A stretch of 64,000 nucleotides of DNA. It comes from Solicoccozyma terricola. Taxonomy: Eukaryota > Basidiomycota > Tremellomycetes > Filobasidiales > Piskurozymaceae. The stretch covers positions 660,123 through 724,122 of the forward strand of contig BCLD01000014.1 of NCBI GenBank assembly GCA_001600875.1, written 5' to 3'. The notes under the pieces are model-generated. The model had not been told where the DNA came from and did not search any database. It was given only the letters and a program-made list of their open reading frames with translations. A program made the translations under genes and the position numbers. This document shows, one piece after another, positions 1 to 11,453 of this stretch (position 1 is the first letter of the stretch; every line of letters begins with the position of its first letter).

Positions 1-3000
1 GGGGAATTTGTTGTCGATTGTGTGCTCACTGTCTGCCCATTGCAGAAATCGCTATTGTTGATGGAGATAGTTGGATCAAACAAGGGACATTCTCAACAGA
101 TGGTCATGATGCTGTACGTTTTCTTCTGCGACGTATAACCGAGTGGGATAATGGGAAGAACTGACAGGCGGAAATAATAGGAAATCGGTTTGCTAGCTTG
201 GTCGCCGAATGGAATGTATTTGGCCTCAAGTGGGAAAGACGATCAAGTAATAGTATGGGAGACGGAGAATCGGAAACCGTTGATGCGGTGAGTCCATTCG
301 CGGATTGTATGTCTTTGACGCAGGAGTTGACGTCAGGGGGAACTTTTCATTTTTCACACGCAGATACAAAAACACGAATGGGACAATCACATCTTTGAAC
401 TTTTCACCTACCGATAATTGCATCACATACACCACCATCTCCGGCCATTTCATCACATGGAACGAGCCTATTCCAGCTGATCATCCGCATCCCGCCAAAG
501 CAGGCCAAAAACGAGCACCTCGTGGGGCAGATACCACAGACGCGCTATTCGATGATGAAGAAGGTGAAGGAGAAGATTTGGCAGAATTAGAAGATGATTG
601 GATTGAAGATGATGTTGGAGATGGGAATGGAATGAAATACGGAGAGAGGGAGAGAAGTGTTGGGTTTGGAGCAAAGGAAGTTGGTAAGTTGTTGATTAGC
701 GATCTCGCATGTGCTCGTATTGACGGAAGATGATGTGATCGATCAGTGAGTATCACGAAGGCTCAAGCGGCGTTTCAACCTGGTTCAACGACGATGAAAG
801 GCAAGAAGCGATATCTTGGTATGTTTTCCTGTGGACCAGAGTGGTAGCGGTCGAGATACTGAAACTTTTACCTGCATGCTAGCATTCAACATGATCGGTG
901 TAATCGACGTAACGGATCAAGAGACCCACCACGTCATCAATGTCGAATTCCATGACAAGAATTCCAGGCGAGGCTACCATTTCCAAGATCATTCAAAGTA
1001 CGCCGCGGCCGCTCTCGGTGAAAGAGGCATCGTTTATGCAGCAGTCGCAGAAGTAGGTCATCCAGCTGTGATCCACTACCGAGCCTACGACGCTTGGGCA
1101 TCTCAATCGGATTGGCAAGTCAACCTTCCGGAAGGCGAAGATGTGGTGCTTGTTGCTAGTGGCGGACGGTATCTGGAAACCGACTTTGATGACGACGTTA
1201 CAGTCGGAAGTGTCGTTGTCGCGACCACGAAAGGTTACATCCGCTTCTTCTCAGGCAGTGGGCTGCAGAGGTATATTTGGAGGATGGGAGAAGAGCTCGT
1301 GTCTATGGTTGCCGGCAAAGATCTTTTGTTCTTGGTTCATCGAGAGGGTGGCACAAGTCTAGACGGATGCCAGAACCTCCGATACACCATAATCGATTTG
1401 GTCTCGTTCGATGTCGTACAGGATGGGCGACTACCGCTTCCAAAGAGAACGACGTTGTCGTGGGTTGGTTTCGCAGAGTATGGCGTAAGTTCTGAAGATG
1501 CCGTTCCTCCGTAGGAGCCTTCCTTACCCTTTACATCCGACAGGCACCATTGATGTACGACTCCACTGGCATGCTCTCGGTTATGGATCGATATGGCCGT
1601 CCAGGCCAAGCACGATGGATCCCACTACTTGACAGCAACATGCTTGCGCGAAAACAGGGCAAGGACGAGACGTATTGGCCGGTCGGCGTTACCGAGAACC
1701 AGTTCATGTGTGTCATTCTAAAAGTATGTAGGGTTCGCGCTATTATGTTCATCCTTCATACTGACCCTCTGCCTCTGGTCTTCAGGGATCCGAACGCCAG
1801 CCAAGCTTCCCCCGGCCTATCATTCTCGACTTGGATATGAACATGCCGCTTCTCAACCTAGATGTTTCTCAAGGTCAGCTCGAAGAAAAGTGAGATTTTG
1901 GCGTGGAGACTCCAAACCCCTGGAATGCTACTGATCACGTCGCATTTAATAGATTCGTCCGCGGCAGTATGCAGGTCGGGTTCCTGCGAGACTCGCTCGC
2001 CAAGAACCCGGATCTTGCCCTCGACATCAGTCAACGGGAAGTGGACCTGGACAAGGAGCTTTTGCAACTAGTCCAAGCTGCTTGCAAGGCCGACAAGCTG
2101 CAACGCGCCCTGGACATTGTCAAACTCATGCACAACCCTGCCACCGTAGATGCTGCATCTAAAGTGGCTGGCTTCTATCATTTGCCAGGTCTGCAGGAGA
2201 AGATCGGTCTCGTACGTGAGGTGATGGAGGACCGGAAGCGCGAGAGAGAACATGCCGAAGCCAGGTCCCGTCGATCCGCACAGCAACACTCAGCCATGAT
2301 CCCAAGTGAAAGAGCCGCAGGTGCATCCAGCCGCGACACGACATTCGCACCTCGAAGCAATTTCTCGCGACGGACAGGTGCCGCCAGAGTAGCGGCCGAG
2401 TCTCCGTATCCAGATATGGGTGATGGCTCCTTCATCGCCGAGACACCAGAGGTAGAGGTAGAGTCGTTCCCCCTCACTCGAGACTACAGCTCTCCACCAC
2501 AAGAGTCAAAGCGCAAGCGCACCAACGATGACGAGAGACCGAGGGAAGTGATGTCGCCGCAAGATATGGACGATGAGCCTCCTGCCAAGCGCTCAGCTCA
2601 GGTCGAAACAAGCAAAACGGATCATTTGATGGGTCCAACTAAGACTGGTAAGTATACTGCGGGGGCCCTCCACCACCACCACCACTAATGACCATTTATC
2701 GCGGCAGTGCCTTCCAAAAATCCATTCGCACGCAAGCCGGCAGGGTCCAACCCTTTCGCGAGACCTGCTGACAGCCGTATGAATAATGCATTAAAGTCCA
2801 CCTCGTTCTTCGAGCGGGTCGACAACATCGAGCAGAGTGAGAAAATGAAGAGTGAGCCCAACCATTCGTCGGTCATTCGCCTGTCCACTGACACCCCCCT
2901 TGCTATCGCAGGCAAACCGAAAAGTGGCAAAGGCAAGGAGACGCAGACCACACTGCTGGGCGTGATCTCAACCGAGCCCGCCAAGAACAAATCGAAGGGT

Positions 3001-3318
3001 TTACGTCAACAGTCTGCTGAGGTGGAGGAGACACCGGCGGCTCGCGCAGGTAGCGTACCAAGTGGCGATCAACCAGAAACACCAACAGAAACACTTGAAG
3101 AGACGCAGACGGGCACATTGGCCAAGAACCCAGTGCTTGACCGAGCCGAGAGTGAACTCGGGGAGGACGAGGTGCGTGTTCCGGGTCCAGTGATACGTTC
3201 GTTCGCAAGCTGACTTCCCATCTTCTCGCAGTGGCCGGCTTCCGATGATGAGAACGAAGGCGGCATAGACAATAACGAGGAGATGGGAGGGACCGCAACC
3301 ATAGACGTGGAGGCATAA
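1..3318 (+). CDS. Ctf4/Mcl1/WDHD1-type replisome adaptor, 5'-truncated
   Basis: Links the CMG helicase to DNA polymerase alpha and other partners at the replication fork (family knowledge). Visible exons: about 46-117, 181-287, 364-683, 747-818, 883-1484, 1544-1723, 1786-1889, 1953-2647, 2708-3171 and 3232-3318; the start lies upstream of the window. The first exons read as WD40 blades (LLAWSPNGMYLASSGKDDQV, then TSLNFSPTDN). An acidic linker follows, and exons 883-2150 carry the second beta-propeller and helical SepB-like domain, with runs such as WIPLLDSN and QLVQAACKADKLQRALD. The C-terminal tail is disordered and basic, with two NPFAR repeats and a short SFFERVD that is only loosely PIP-like. 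The HMG box of animal homologues is absent, as expected in fungi. The gene is convergent with the Hsp70 gene, 97 nt between stops. Confidence 0.9.
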
Positions 3319-3415
3319 GGGCGACGACGAGACTCTATGGAGTATGCTGCTTGTACTCAATGTGTAACTTCTTAATTCATCGATCTATCTATGGACACGT
3401 CCTCTACATGCTGTT

Positions 3416-6400
3416 CTACAGTTCTTCGTGCTTGGGCACTTCGTGGTCCGTCGATGAAGGGGATGGGGATGGACTTGTCGTTGATGCCGTCGTCGTATCG
3501 GAGGTAATGGGCGTCTCTGACGATTCGACGCTTGTAGTTGCTGTTGGGTTCTCGGTTGTGGCCGTCTTACTGGCTTTTGACTTGGTGCTAGATGACCTTG
3601 GTGGACGGGGCATTGGCTTGCGTTGAAGGGATTGAACCTGATAGACCACCGAGGTTCAGCTCACGTTGCACCAGCATCTGAAGGATTAGGCTGACTCACG
3701 ATATTCTGGATACGCTTGCCTCGTGTTTGAAGGTCTGCCGAGAGGAGAATCGGGTCTGATGTGGGATCATCAATAACAGCTTCCTGCTTCTCCATTTGCT
3801 CCTGCATCCAAGATTCATTGTCCTTCAGTGTCAACTCGACGAGGTCAAGGTCTCCCTCTGTCCAGGGGAACAAAGTTCCGTTCTCGGCGTTTGTCATGTT
3901 GGTGCGAGCCTCCACAAACCAAGCGCGGCTCATGTACATGGCCTTTTGGAAATTGTCGATTGCTTGGGGGCGGTTTCGGGCTTCGCTGTAGCGCTTGACA
4001 ATGGGAATCTCAACGGCTCTGCATGGACGGACGAATGCACGTCAATTTGGCATCACAGCTGCAGGAAGGCACGTCTAAACTTACTCTAGATCAGCTCGAA
4101 CCTTCTTCAAGCTGACAGCGTCGGCAGTATCTGCGTTCTCCGCCAGCCATGCGAAGGCATGGGCAAGACCTTCCGTCAGCTCTCTGATCTCCTCGGGCCT
4201 GCCGTGGATCTGAAGAGCCTGGGTGTCCGAACCATCCAAGACGCGCTGGAGGCGGTAAAGGAAACCTTCCAGGACGTTTCGAGCCTCTTCCCTCTCTAGG
4301 ACTTCACGTTCGACTTTGCGGATGTTTGCAAGCCTGCAGAATGCGCGGGTGGCTTTCTAATGAGCAAATCTCATAACCGTCGACAAGAGTGAATTTGCTT
4401 ACCTGCGCTTCGACGCCTTCTTCGCCTCGGAGGACAGAGGCTTTTTACCCAAAGCTTGCTCACTGAATCGAACAGCCACCTTCTTCTCCTTTGGTTTCGC
4501 TGCCTCCGCTTCCGCCTCAGCCTGTTTCTCAGCCTCGGTGACATCGGATTCCTCAGTGGGCTCATCGTCTTTGTCTTTCGACCCGCCGAAGAGGCCCATA
4601 AGCTTGCCAGTCAAAGACTCGCTCTTCTGCTCGCCGCCTGCGACTACATTGACCGCGTGTAAAAGACCTCGATGGTCGATCTTCATGGTCAACCTGACAG
4701 ATGGCTCCGCTACTTCTTGCGCAGTGAGGTTCGAAAGAGTTTCTGCGACGTCATGGATTTCGACACTGAGGATTTGATGAGGTTGAGGGCTATTAATAGA
4801 GGGAGACTTCAGCTGTATTTCGGTCGCATGTGTGGAAGCGATGAGCCTAGAACTTACGCATCAGCACCAGAATACGAGAAGTCCACCACACAGTCCTCCT
4901 TGTTGTTCAACATCAGGGTTTCCTTGTCCGTAACATTCGATCCCGCAGGGAAGACGATACCTTGTTCTGAGTTGCGAGGTGTGGAATAATACATCAGGAC
5001 AACGCCATGCCTCATCAGTGAGCAAATGCAGACCCACCGTGACCATTAATTGCATACGAGATTGTATACGGAATCACCTCTTGAAGCTTGAGTTCCACTT
5101 TAGCTTTGAATTGATGACTGATGCTAGCTCCGTAGAAGGCAGCCCCTAGGACAGCTGCTTCATCTGAATTGACGTTTTGAGCGATCTTGTCCCTATTACG
5201 CGGTGATTGAGGAAAACATCAGACGCTGGTTTCATAGAGGTAGACAGGCGAATCCTCACTGTCCAGCCAATTCCTTGATCGCAGCTTGAACCATAGGTAC
5301 TCTAGTATTTCCGCCAAATAGAATCACCGAATCCAATTGGTCCTGTAGATCGTCCGCTGCTCTTCAGTATTCAAAAGTACCGCTGAAGAAAAGGGGGCGG
5401 GCGGTTTTCCCCAAAACCACTCACGACTGTCATGCCAGCTTTAGTCAACGCTCGCGTTATAGGAGATCCAAATCGGTCTTTGAAACCCGCTGATGCTTCT
5501 TCAAGCTGAGCTCTAGTAAGTCTTGATCGATAGTCAATATCGTTGGTGAGTGATTCAACCTATCACCAGACCCAGAATCCAAAAAAAAAAAAAAAAAAAA
5601 AAAAACGCATGAGGACATATAGAAAACGGGTTGAGAAAGATCGACGATCACTTACATTGACAGTAACCTCTTGATTCGCACTCAACACACTCTTAACCCT
5701 CCCTGCTTCCTTCCATAACCTCCTCATCGCTCTCGCATCATCCCTTACATTCAATCCCTTCCCTTTCCCTCCCTCAAAATCCTCGATCATCAACTCCCGT
5801 AATACTAGGTCGATATCAACACCTCCTAGATCCACTTCAGAATCAAAGGAGATCACATCTACATATGTAGAGTTGTTTGGGATTCGAGGTTTTTTTGATT
5901 TGCTGCTGCTGCCTTTAAGGATTGGGAGAGGATCAGGTCGAGTCTCGAAAGATAAAATGGTAGCCGTAGTTTTAACCGCTCCAGAATCATAAATGAGATG
6001 AAATTCTTTATCCGTAAATGTCCTCGTCATAGCGTAATTAAGTCCAATCGCCGCTCCTTCAGATATTATTCCAACAATGTTTAAACCAGCGATTTCAGCT
6101 GCATCTTTGTAAGCTCTTCTTTGTGCTTGCGAAAAGTATGAAGGAACGGTGATGAATAAATCGGTGATAGGTTCATTTGCTGATTCTTCAGCTACTGATT
6201 TGACGTATGAGAGTTGTTGAGCTAGTATTTCTTCTGGTGTCCATGTAGTGATTTCCTCGTCTGTGGATGATCGAGCTATTGCAGGTGGAGAAATATGTGG
6301 GAAGAGTAGAGAACCGTTCGGTGAGAGGATAGGTTGGACGGGGTAAAGAGATGAATCGGGTAGGTCGGAAGAAGCCAGTAGTGGTTTAATGTAAGGGAAA

Positions 6401-6823
6401 TGAGCGAGTGGGAATCGATTTGCCTGTTTGATGTGGTATATTAAGGTTTGAATACTAGCCCTTTGTTACGAAGATGAGACAAAAACGTACGACGTTGGCA
6501 GCTTCAGCTCCGAACACTCTCTCATCTCTCTTCCATCCTACAGAAGACATCATTTTCCGCTTCGAATCTATAGCAAAAAGTCATGTATGCAAACGGTACC
6601 GCCCCAACACCATCACGTCAGCTCCTTTGGAACGAACCCTCACAACTTGCACCCCAACACACCTCCACGTACCTTTATCCAGTAGAACATCGAATGTTGT
6701 CCCAGGTTTCATCAAACTTGCTTTAGTCCACTCTGACCCATAATCGATGACGAGAAGTGCGGCCAATGTCTGAGTGGAGAAAGTTGCGAGCAGGAGACTG
6801 AGGAGTGTGAGGAGGGACCTCAT
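3416..6823 (-). CDS. LHS1: ER-lumenal Hsp70 of Lhs1/GRP170 type
   Basis: Hsp70-family chaperone and nucleotide-exchange factor of the ER lumen (family knowledge). Translation starts with a hydrophobic signal peptide (MRSLLTLLSLLLATFSTQTL). The ATPase opening LLVIDYGSEWTKASLMKPG is the GRP170 variant of the Hsp70 DxG motif. Confident exons: 6673-6823, 6491-6567, 5656-6423, 5425-5559, 5260-5342 and one starting near 5190; later exons run to 3416. Hsp70 landmarks are VPSYFSQAQRRAYKDAAEIA and ILFGGNTRVPMVQAAI. The substrate-binding half has an acidic and Lys-rich loop near 4400-4600, then a helical lid. The Ser/Thr-rich tail ends in KHEEL, an HDEL-like retrieval signal. The intron between exons 3 and 4 carries a run of 25 T in the sense strand. 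Exact boundaries of the exons below 5190 were not all solved. Confidence 0.88.
5581..5605. repeat. A25/T25 homopolymer inside an intron of the Hsp70 gene
   Basis: An uninterrupted run of 25 A on the plus strand, read as T25 in the transcript. It lies about 20 nt before the acceptor of the intron 5560-5655, so it doubles as an extended polypyrimidine tract. Length is likely to vary between strains or assemblies. Confidence 0.9.
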
Positions 6824-7120
6824 TTTGGGCGAGCGTCGGTCGGCTTGGATGATAGAAAGCCGATGAGTGAGCCACGGAGATTACGGTGTCAGGAAAGGGG
6901 TCTACGCTGGCTGTGAGGAATGACACGGCGCTGTTGATTGGTGTGATGAGCTGGAGCTCTGTCTGGATGTTGAAGAGGGGTCGATGGATGGAACCCTCCA
7001 CGTCTCATGTAAAACAGATCACGTGCATCTACATTTATTCGCCACCGTCCCTCCGAGTCCCCCGTCCATAGACATCACAACTACAAAGATCATGGCTAGC
7101 GTTACCTCGTCGTCGTCCTC
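6824..7120. other. Upstream region of the Hsp70 gene
   Basis: About 300 nt between the Hsp70 start and the next possible coding sequence. It should carry the Hsp70 promoter. I see no clear TATA box or unfolded-protein-response element and no open frame with gene-like composition. Confidence 0.4.
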
Positions 7121-7404
7121 TCATCCTAAATCATCACGGAGAAAAGCCGGAATCCACTCCAATGTGACACTCTGTAATTCTTTTCCTATGTATTATCAAC
7201 GCTCCCTTACCACGATACAGTGGTTTTTCGCAGCTCCATCATATCCGCAGTCCACTGTTGATTCTCAGCCCTGCGATCCAAGAGGAAAGATCTTGAAATG
7301 TGTTCGTCACTTGTATTGGAAGGGTTGGAGAGCTCACGTTTGGGTGGGGGGTTGACATTTGCTTTGGATGGTGCTGCCTGTTTAGAGAGCGGTTGGTGAT
7401 CCAT
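7121..7404 (-). CDS. Possible small two-exon gene, unknown
   Basis: Unrecognised. Exon 7211-7404 is open from its ATG, and a good donor (GTAAGG) is followed by an acceptor at 7170, joining exon 7121-7169 and giving about 80 aa. The composition is gene-like: a Lys/Pro-rich start, a charged helix (LLDRRAENQQWTADMMELRK) and an ending LEWIPAFLRDDLG. An internal GTGAGC donor could split the first exon differently, and a plus-strand reading (7092-7355) is also possible. Transcript data would decide; treat as tentative. Confidence 0.3.
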
Positions 7405-8411
7405 CTTCGGGGTGTTGGTTGTAAGAGATCAGGGGAAGCTAAAGGTGGTGATAGTCGAACGGAGTTCGGGGGGGGGGGGGGGCAAGGGGACTACCTAGGG
7501 GGAGCGGGGTAAATCCTTGATGAAGCTCTTTACAACCCACAATAGCTTGCGGGATCTCCTTACCGGTGATTGGGGAGTGGAGGGCTGTGAGGTATGTGTT
7601 GCAGATATGTATGACAGAGGGTTGAAGTCATTTATCCTAGGTATTGCCATCCGACCAGGATTATATTACTACCCGGGTCAGCGTTTCGTCCTCTGTCAAT
7701 CCAACAGAATGGAAAACAAAGGAGGACAAAGGAATTGGAAATGTTAGGATTGCATTAGGGATATTATACGCATTTGCAGGTGTCATACATGACCATGTTC
7801 GACCCGTGTGCTACACATATTCGTGGTGGGGCGGAGCAGGGGATATTCTCGAATCGTGCGTTTTGCACTCGGGTACGACTCGGAATCGGGAGCGAAGTGG
7901 GTTGCCCCGTACAACATACCTGACTACATGTTGCCAGCCTAAGCTCGTAAGATAGCAAGTTGGGGTGTTGGACTCGCAGATGATTGGGGTATTGCCTCAC
8001 GGCATTTGCTGCCAGTTTGAATCTCACATAACTCTGGATATCGACACCTCCGGTTGGTCTCCTTGGATTTGAATATTTGAAGAATTAGAGCTATGGAGGT
8101 GTAGGGGTCGAAGGGGAGCGAAGCCAACAACCTCCTCCTTGAATTTTGCTATTGTCGCCTTGATGACGCTGAGACCAAGTATGGCAACTCAACCCTTCTT
8201 GATCGTTAGCCCTGGATCCCACCCTCTCTTTGTCACCACCCCTTAGCTACTGAAACGAAAAGAGACAGCTTCTATACATTCCCAGAAATCCAGTGCGGGG
8301 CTCCATTTCGCTTACCCCGAATTGAAAAACACACCTGATAACCGGTCGATCCGTGAAGAACGACAGTCGACACAAACAATCCATCCCATTTCGTATCCCT
8401 TCCAAGTCATC
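7405..8411. other. Intergenic region with a G15 tract
   Basis: No gene-like frame on either strand. A run of 15 G lies at 7468-7482. At 7953-8024 there is a sequence with tRNA-like A- and B-boxes that does not fold as a tRNA. The right end should hold the promoter and leader of the HAD gene. Confidence 0.5.
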
Positions 8412-9311
8412 ATGGGCGACATCAAGGCGATCTTGTTCGACCTCGGTGGTGTCTGCGTACGTACTCTGTCGGATCACTCGCGCTATACTGACTCGCGAGG
8501 CAAAACCCCCACCCACTTCGCTTACTTCCAGGCCGGCTCACCATTCCAAGCCATCCTGACATATGAACGTGACAACTCCATCCCTGTCGGGTACATTAAT
8601 CATTGCATCTCTCATTCTAAGCCGGACGGCGCATGGCATCGACTGGAGCGAGGAGAAATCGACGTCGGACAAGTGTTCTTTGATGATTTTACGAATGATC
8701 TTCGGGTGCCGTCTATATGGACAGAGAGTGTTCGGAGGTTCTCTTCATCCTCATCCGTTGTGCGTGAGGGTGAAGCAAAACCAGTCTTTGAATCAACACC
8801 TCCTCGCATTTCCGGTGAAACTTTATTCTGGAATATGATTGCAGCTTCTCAAAACCTAGATCCTCACATCTTTCCGGCCCTCCTTCGACTACGCCAAACG
8901 GGCAATTACATCATCGCTGCTCTTAGCAATACCATCATACTCCCACCTTCAAGTCCTTACCACTCTGCAGCATCACTCCTCGCTTCAAATTTCGACGTTT
9001 ACATCTCGTCAGCTCATGTTGGGTTCCGGAAACCTGAAGCGAGGATCTTTGAATTGGCTGTATCATCGATTGATGCGTATGCACGACGGATTTCGAATCG
9101 GGTTGATGTTAATTCGCCGATGAGTTGGAAGGTGGGTGTTAGATCGAATGAGATTGTGTTTTTAGATGATATAGGGGAGAATTGTAGAGGAGGTAAGGAC
9201 GCTGGATTGAAGTGTATCAAGGTGAATCTAGGGAGGACGATCGAGGCTGTGAAGGAATTGGAAGGGATATTAGGGATTGATCTTGGTTCAAAGGATGGTG
9301 CGAGGTTGTAG
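8412..9311 (+). CDS. HAD-superfamily hydrolase, sEH N-domain/ACAD10-like
   Basis: Probable phosphatase of the haloacid dehalogenase class, subfamily IA variant 3, related to the N-terminal domain of soluble epoxide hydrolase; the substrate is unknown. Two exons: 8412-8456 and 8532-9311. Motif I is ILFDLGGVC with the nucleophile Asp at residue 10; the usual second Asp is replaced by Gly, a common variant in this subfamily. Motif II is the Ser of AALSNT, motif III the Lys of GFRKPEARIFELA, and motif IV the acidic pair of VFLDDIGENCRGGKDAGLKC. The cap follows motif I, starting SPFQAILTYERD. The intron length is a multiple of three and has no stop, so unspliced RNA would also be open. About 274 aa. 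Confidence 0.85.
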   Translation: MGDIKAILFDLGGVCVRTLSDHSRYTDSRGKTPTHFAYFQAGSPFQAILTYERDNSIPVGYINHCISHSKPDGAWHRLERGEIDVGQVFFDDFTNDLRVPSIWTESVRRFSSSSSVVREGEAKPVFESTPPRISGETLFWNMIAASQNLDPHIFPALLRLRQTGNYIIAALSNTIILPPSSPYHSAASLLASNFDVYISSAHVGFRKPEARIFELAVSSIDAYARRISNRVDVNSPMSWKVGVRSNEIVFLDDIGENCRGGKDAGLKCIKVNLGRTIEAVKELEGILGIDLGSKDGARL

Positions 9312-9877
9312 ATGGACCGATTCTCGTAGAAAGGGAGAAAGGCCAAGTCAAGAACGAGGAACAGTTCTGATTAGGCAAAGAAAGTTGGCATGGTATTATC
9401 ATCTCTTATAAGATCTGGACGTGATGGACAATGCTTCCCCATCGTACCCGAGAACCTCTCAACGACTGAATCGCAGAATGCGCGGTCGAAACTCTCCATT
9501 TGCTCGTCCCTTTGCTGTAATTACCCACAGATCCATAGGAGGGTACCGAGCTCGCTTCCACATGTATCCAAGCCCGTCGGGATGATCTTGACGGGGAGAG
9601 AGTGAGGTGAATGATCGAAATCGGTAGAGTCGAGAGTTCGCATCTTGAAAGGCACGCAGGCACGCATGATCGGAAGGTGATGGTATCCACAGGGAGCAAC
9701 CGATCGTCTAGGATGCGTTTCCTTCTAATTGTGTCAATACACACTGTATTCTAAAACCGCGTCCTCGGGATTGCCATCGTCTTCTGCGGCTTCTCCCATT
9801 ATTCCGAACGTCCTCCATGTCTTGCGTTTCATTAATCGTCATAAGGTCGTCGTCGTCATCATCATCGTATCACCCCC
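9312..9877. other. Convergent 3' intergenic region
   Basis: Lies between the HAD gene (+) and RRP40 (-), both ending here, so it holds both 3' UTRs. No gene-like frame seen. Confidence 0.5.
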
Positions 9878-10815
9878 TCATCCTCGACTAGTCCTCTCAA
9901 ACCACTCCTCAACACCCATACCCTCCTTTCCCACCGTCCCATCCCCCAACGCCTCCAACAACCGCTTGACTAACACTACTCTTTCCACTGAATCAGCTGA
10001 TATGACGATTCGGTTGTTTGATCCGATGGTTAACTCGAATGGGAATGGGAGTGTGGTTGAGAGTGGGGATTGAGGAGTTAGGAGACTGTATGGAGAATTG
10101 GTACATGGGTACATGGGTTGATGAGGAGACAAGAGAGAAGAAAGAAGTGAGAATTAATCAAACGATCAAACCAATTCTCCAACCCTACCCCTCTTTCCAC
10201 TCACATCCTACACAACCCGCCATCAACCCCATCAACCAACAAGCCCCCTTTAACCTCTCCAAACCCTTCCGCCTTTCCTGTTCTCTCATCAACACATACA
10301 ATCTCCGGCTCCATATCCCGATCCGCAAGGGTAACACGAGCGTATACCAAAGTACCAATTTCGAATCTTGGTGTATTTCGCTTTGTAGCGCCTTCGAAGG
10401 CGAGGGCGTCTAGGGTTGAAGAGGTGGAGGAGCCGATGTCGACTCGGAATCCACCTGTGAAGCGGGATGTTATGATTCCGAGGACAGAGTCGTTTAGTGC
10501 TGGGATGTACTGTTGGGAAGAGGGAGAGGGAGCCAGAGAGTGAGGGGTGGTGGTGATGGGATACGTCAGAAGTCGAAGGTGGGAAGATAGATACAATGAA
10601 CTCACCCTTTTAGACCTACTATCAACCCAAACCTTCCCTTCGTCCCCACCTTTCTTCTTCTTTACAGAACATTGCACATTCCCCATCTTCTGCGCGATGA
10701 GAATGTGAGATGTACCGTTGCGTGCTGTGGTGGAGAGAGAGCCTGGTCCGAGGATGAGGGACGTAGGTGGGGGAGTGGGGAGTGGAAGTTGGGAGCCTGG
10801 AAGTGTTAGTGACAT
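9878..10815 (-). CDS. RRP40: RNA exosome cap subunit Rrp40 (EXOSC3)
   Basis: S1/KH cap subunit of the nuclear and cytoplasmic RNA exosome, needed for rRNA and mRNA 3' processing and decay (family knowledge). Three exons: 10606-10815, 10205-10509 and 9878-10085; the sum is 723 nt, giving 240 aa, close to the length of yeast Rrp40. The N-terminal domain is followed by the S1 domain (VLGIITSRFTGGFRVDIGSS). The strongest signature is RFEIGTLVYARVTLADRDM followed by EIVCVD, then KGGLLVDGVDGGLCR. The last exon carries the KH-type domain with FELTIGSNNRIVI and the helix VERVVLVKRLLEALGD. It is divergent from the small Cys-rich gene, 305 nt between starts. Confidence 0.92.
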
Positions 10816-11120
10816 TGTGGGAAGGCGGTTGATAGTTGTGACGGCGGGTACAGAGAGTGAGAGAGGTCGGCTGAGTGATGGGATGGATGGTGGTTCTGAG
10901 GTAGGTTGAGTTCTGAATTGAAATAATGTCGGCGAGCAGGGTCGTGTATGTCCGTGTGGCGGTGGCGGCGATCTCCGTATGTCCGTGATGACGAATCATT
11001 CTTCCTGCTCCGTCCATTCCCCGATTCACCGAATCAATACCCATAACAATTTGGACGTATATATACCACAGACTGGTGTTCAACACATCAACCATCAAGA
11101 ATACAACTATCTATCCAGCA
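10816..11120. promoter_or_regulatory. Divergent promoter region, RRP40 / Cys-rich small protein
   Basis: 305 nt separate the two start codons on opposite strands, so both promoters must lie here or overlap the neighbouring gene. A TATATA-like stretch (GTATATATACC) is present near 11058-11068, about 60 nt before the plus-strand ATG. Confidence 0.45.
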
Positions 11121-11453
11121 ATGTGCAAACAAGTCATCTGTCCAAACGATGGGAAACCAACTTGGTGGGGATGTGGTCAGTCTCGTCTTCTATCCATCCA
11201 ATACTATCTGTCCATACCAACGCTGACACAATCCTTCAATGTTATCGCAGGTAAACACATCGAACAAGTCCATATCATCTTCCTCTCTCCTTTTCGGACC
11301 AGTCTGCTGACGATTCACTGCACTTCCCCCATACAGGCACTACAAGGAGTCTCGGTTGAGGAGAGATGTGCATGCGAACATACTCGCGTACCATCCAATC
11401 CGAGTATGTGGGAGGTGGTGAAGAAGGAAGATGGAAAGGCTGGGAAGGCTTGA
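11121..11453 (+). CDS. Small Cys-rich conserved fungal-type protein with a 17-nt exon
   Basis: Function unknown. Three exons: 11121-11175, 11251-11267 and 11337-11453, joined in phase to give 62 aa. The pattern MCKQVICPNDGKPTWWGCGK, then HIEQAL and ERCACEH, has Cys at 2, 7, 18, 38 and 40, which suggests a small metal-binding fold. From memory it resembles a widespread short family beginning MCK-x3-C; I cannot confirm this here. The middle exon encodes only about six residues. The C-terminus is Lys-rich. It sits head to head with RRP40. Confidence 0.75.
   Translation: MCKQVICPNDGKPTWWGCGQSRLLSIQYYLSIPTLTQSFNVIAGKHIEQVHIIFLSPFRTSLLTIHCTSPIQALQGVSVEERCACEHTRVPSNPSMWEVVKKEDGKAGKA

Noticed and set aside
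2664..2688. A run of five His codons before a stop (His-tag-like)
   Set aside because: It lies within the intron 2648-2707 of the Ctf4 gene and is read only if the donor GTAAGTAT is ignored. It is a CAC repeat, not a vector tag.
7953..8024. tRNA-like A-box (TAGCAAGTTGG) and B-box (GTTTGAATCTC)
   Set aside because: Neither the T-arm nor the acceptor stem pairs (the T stem has two mismatches and the acceptor ends do not match), and C56 is T. At most a decayed tRNA or short retroelement relic.
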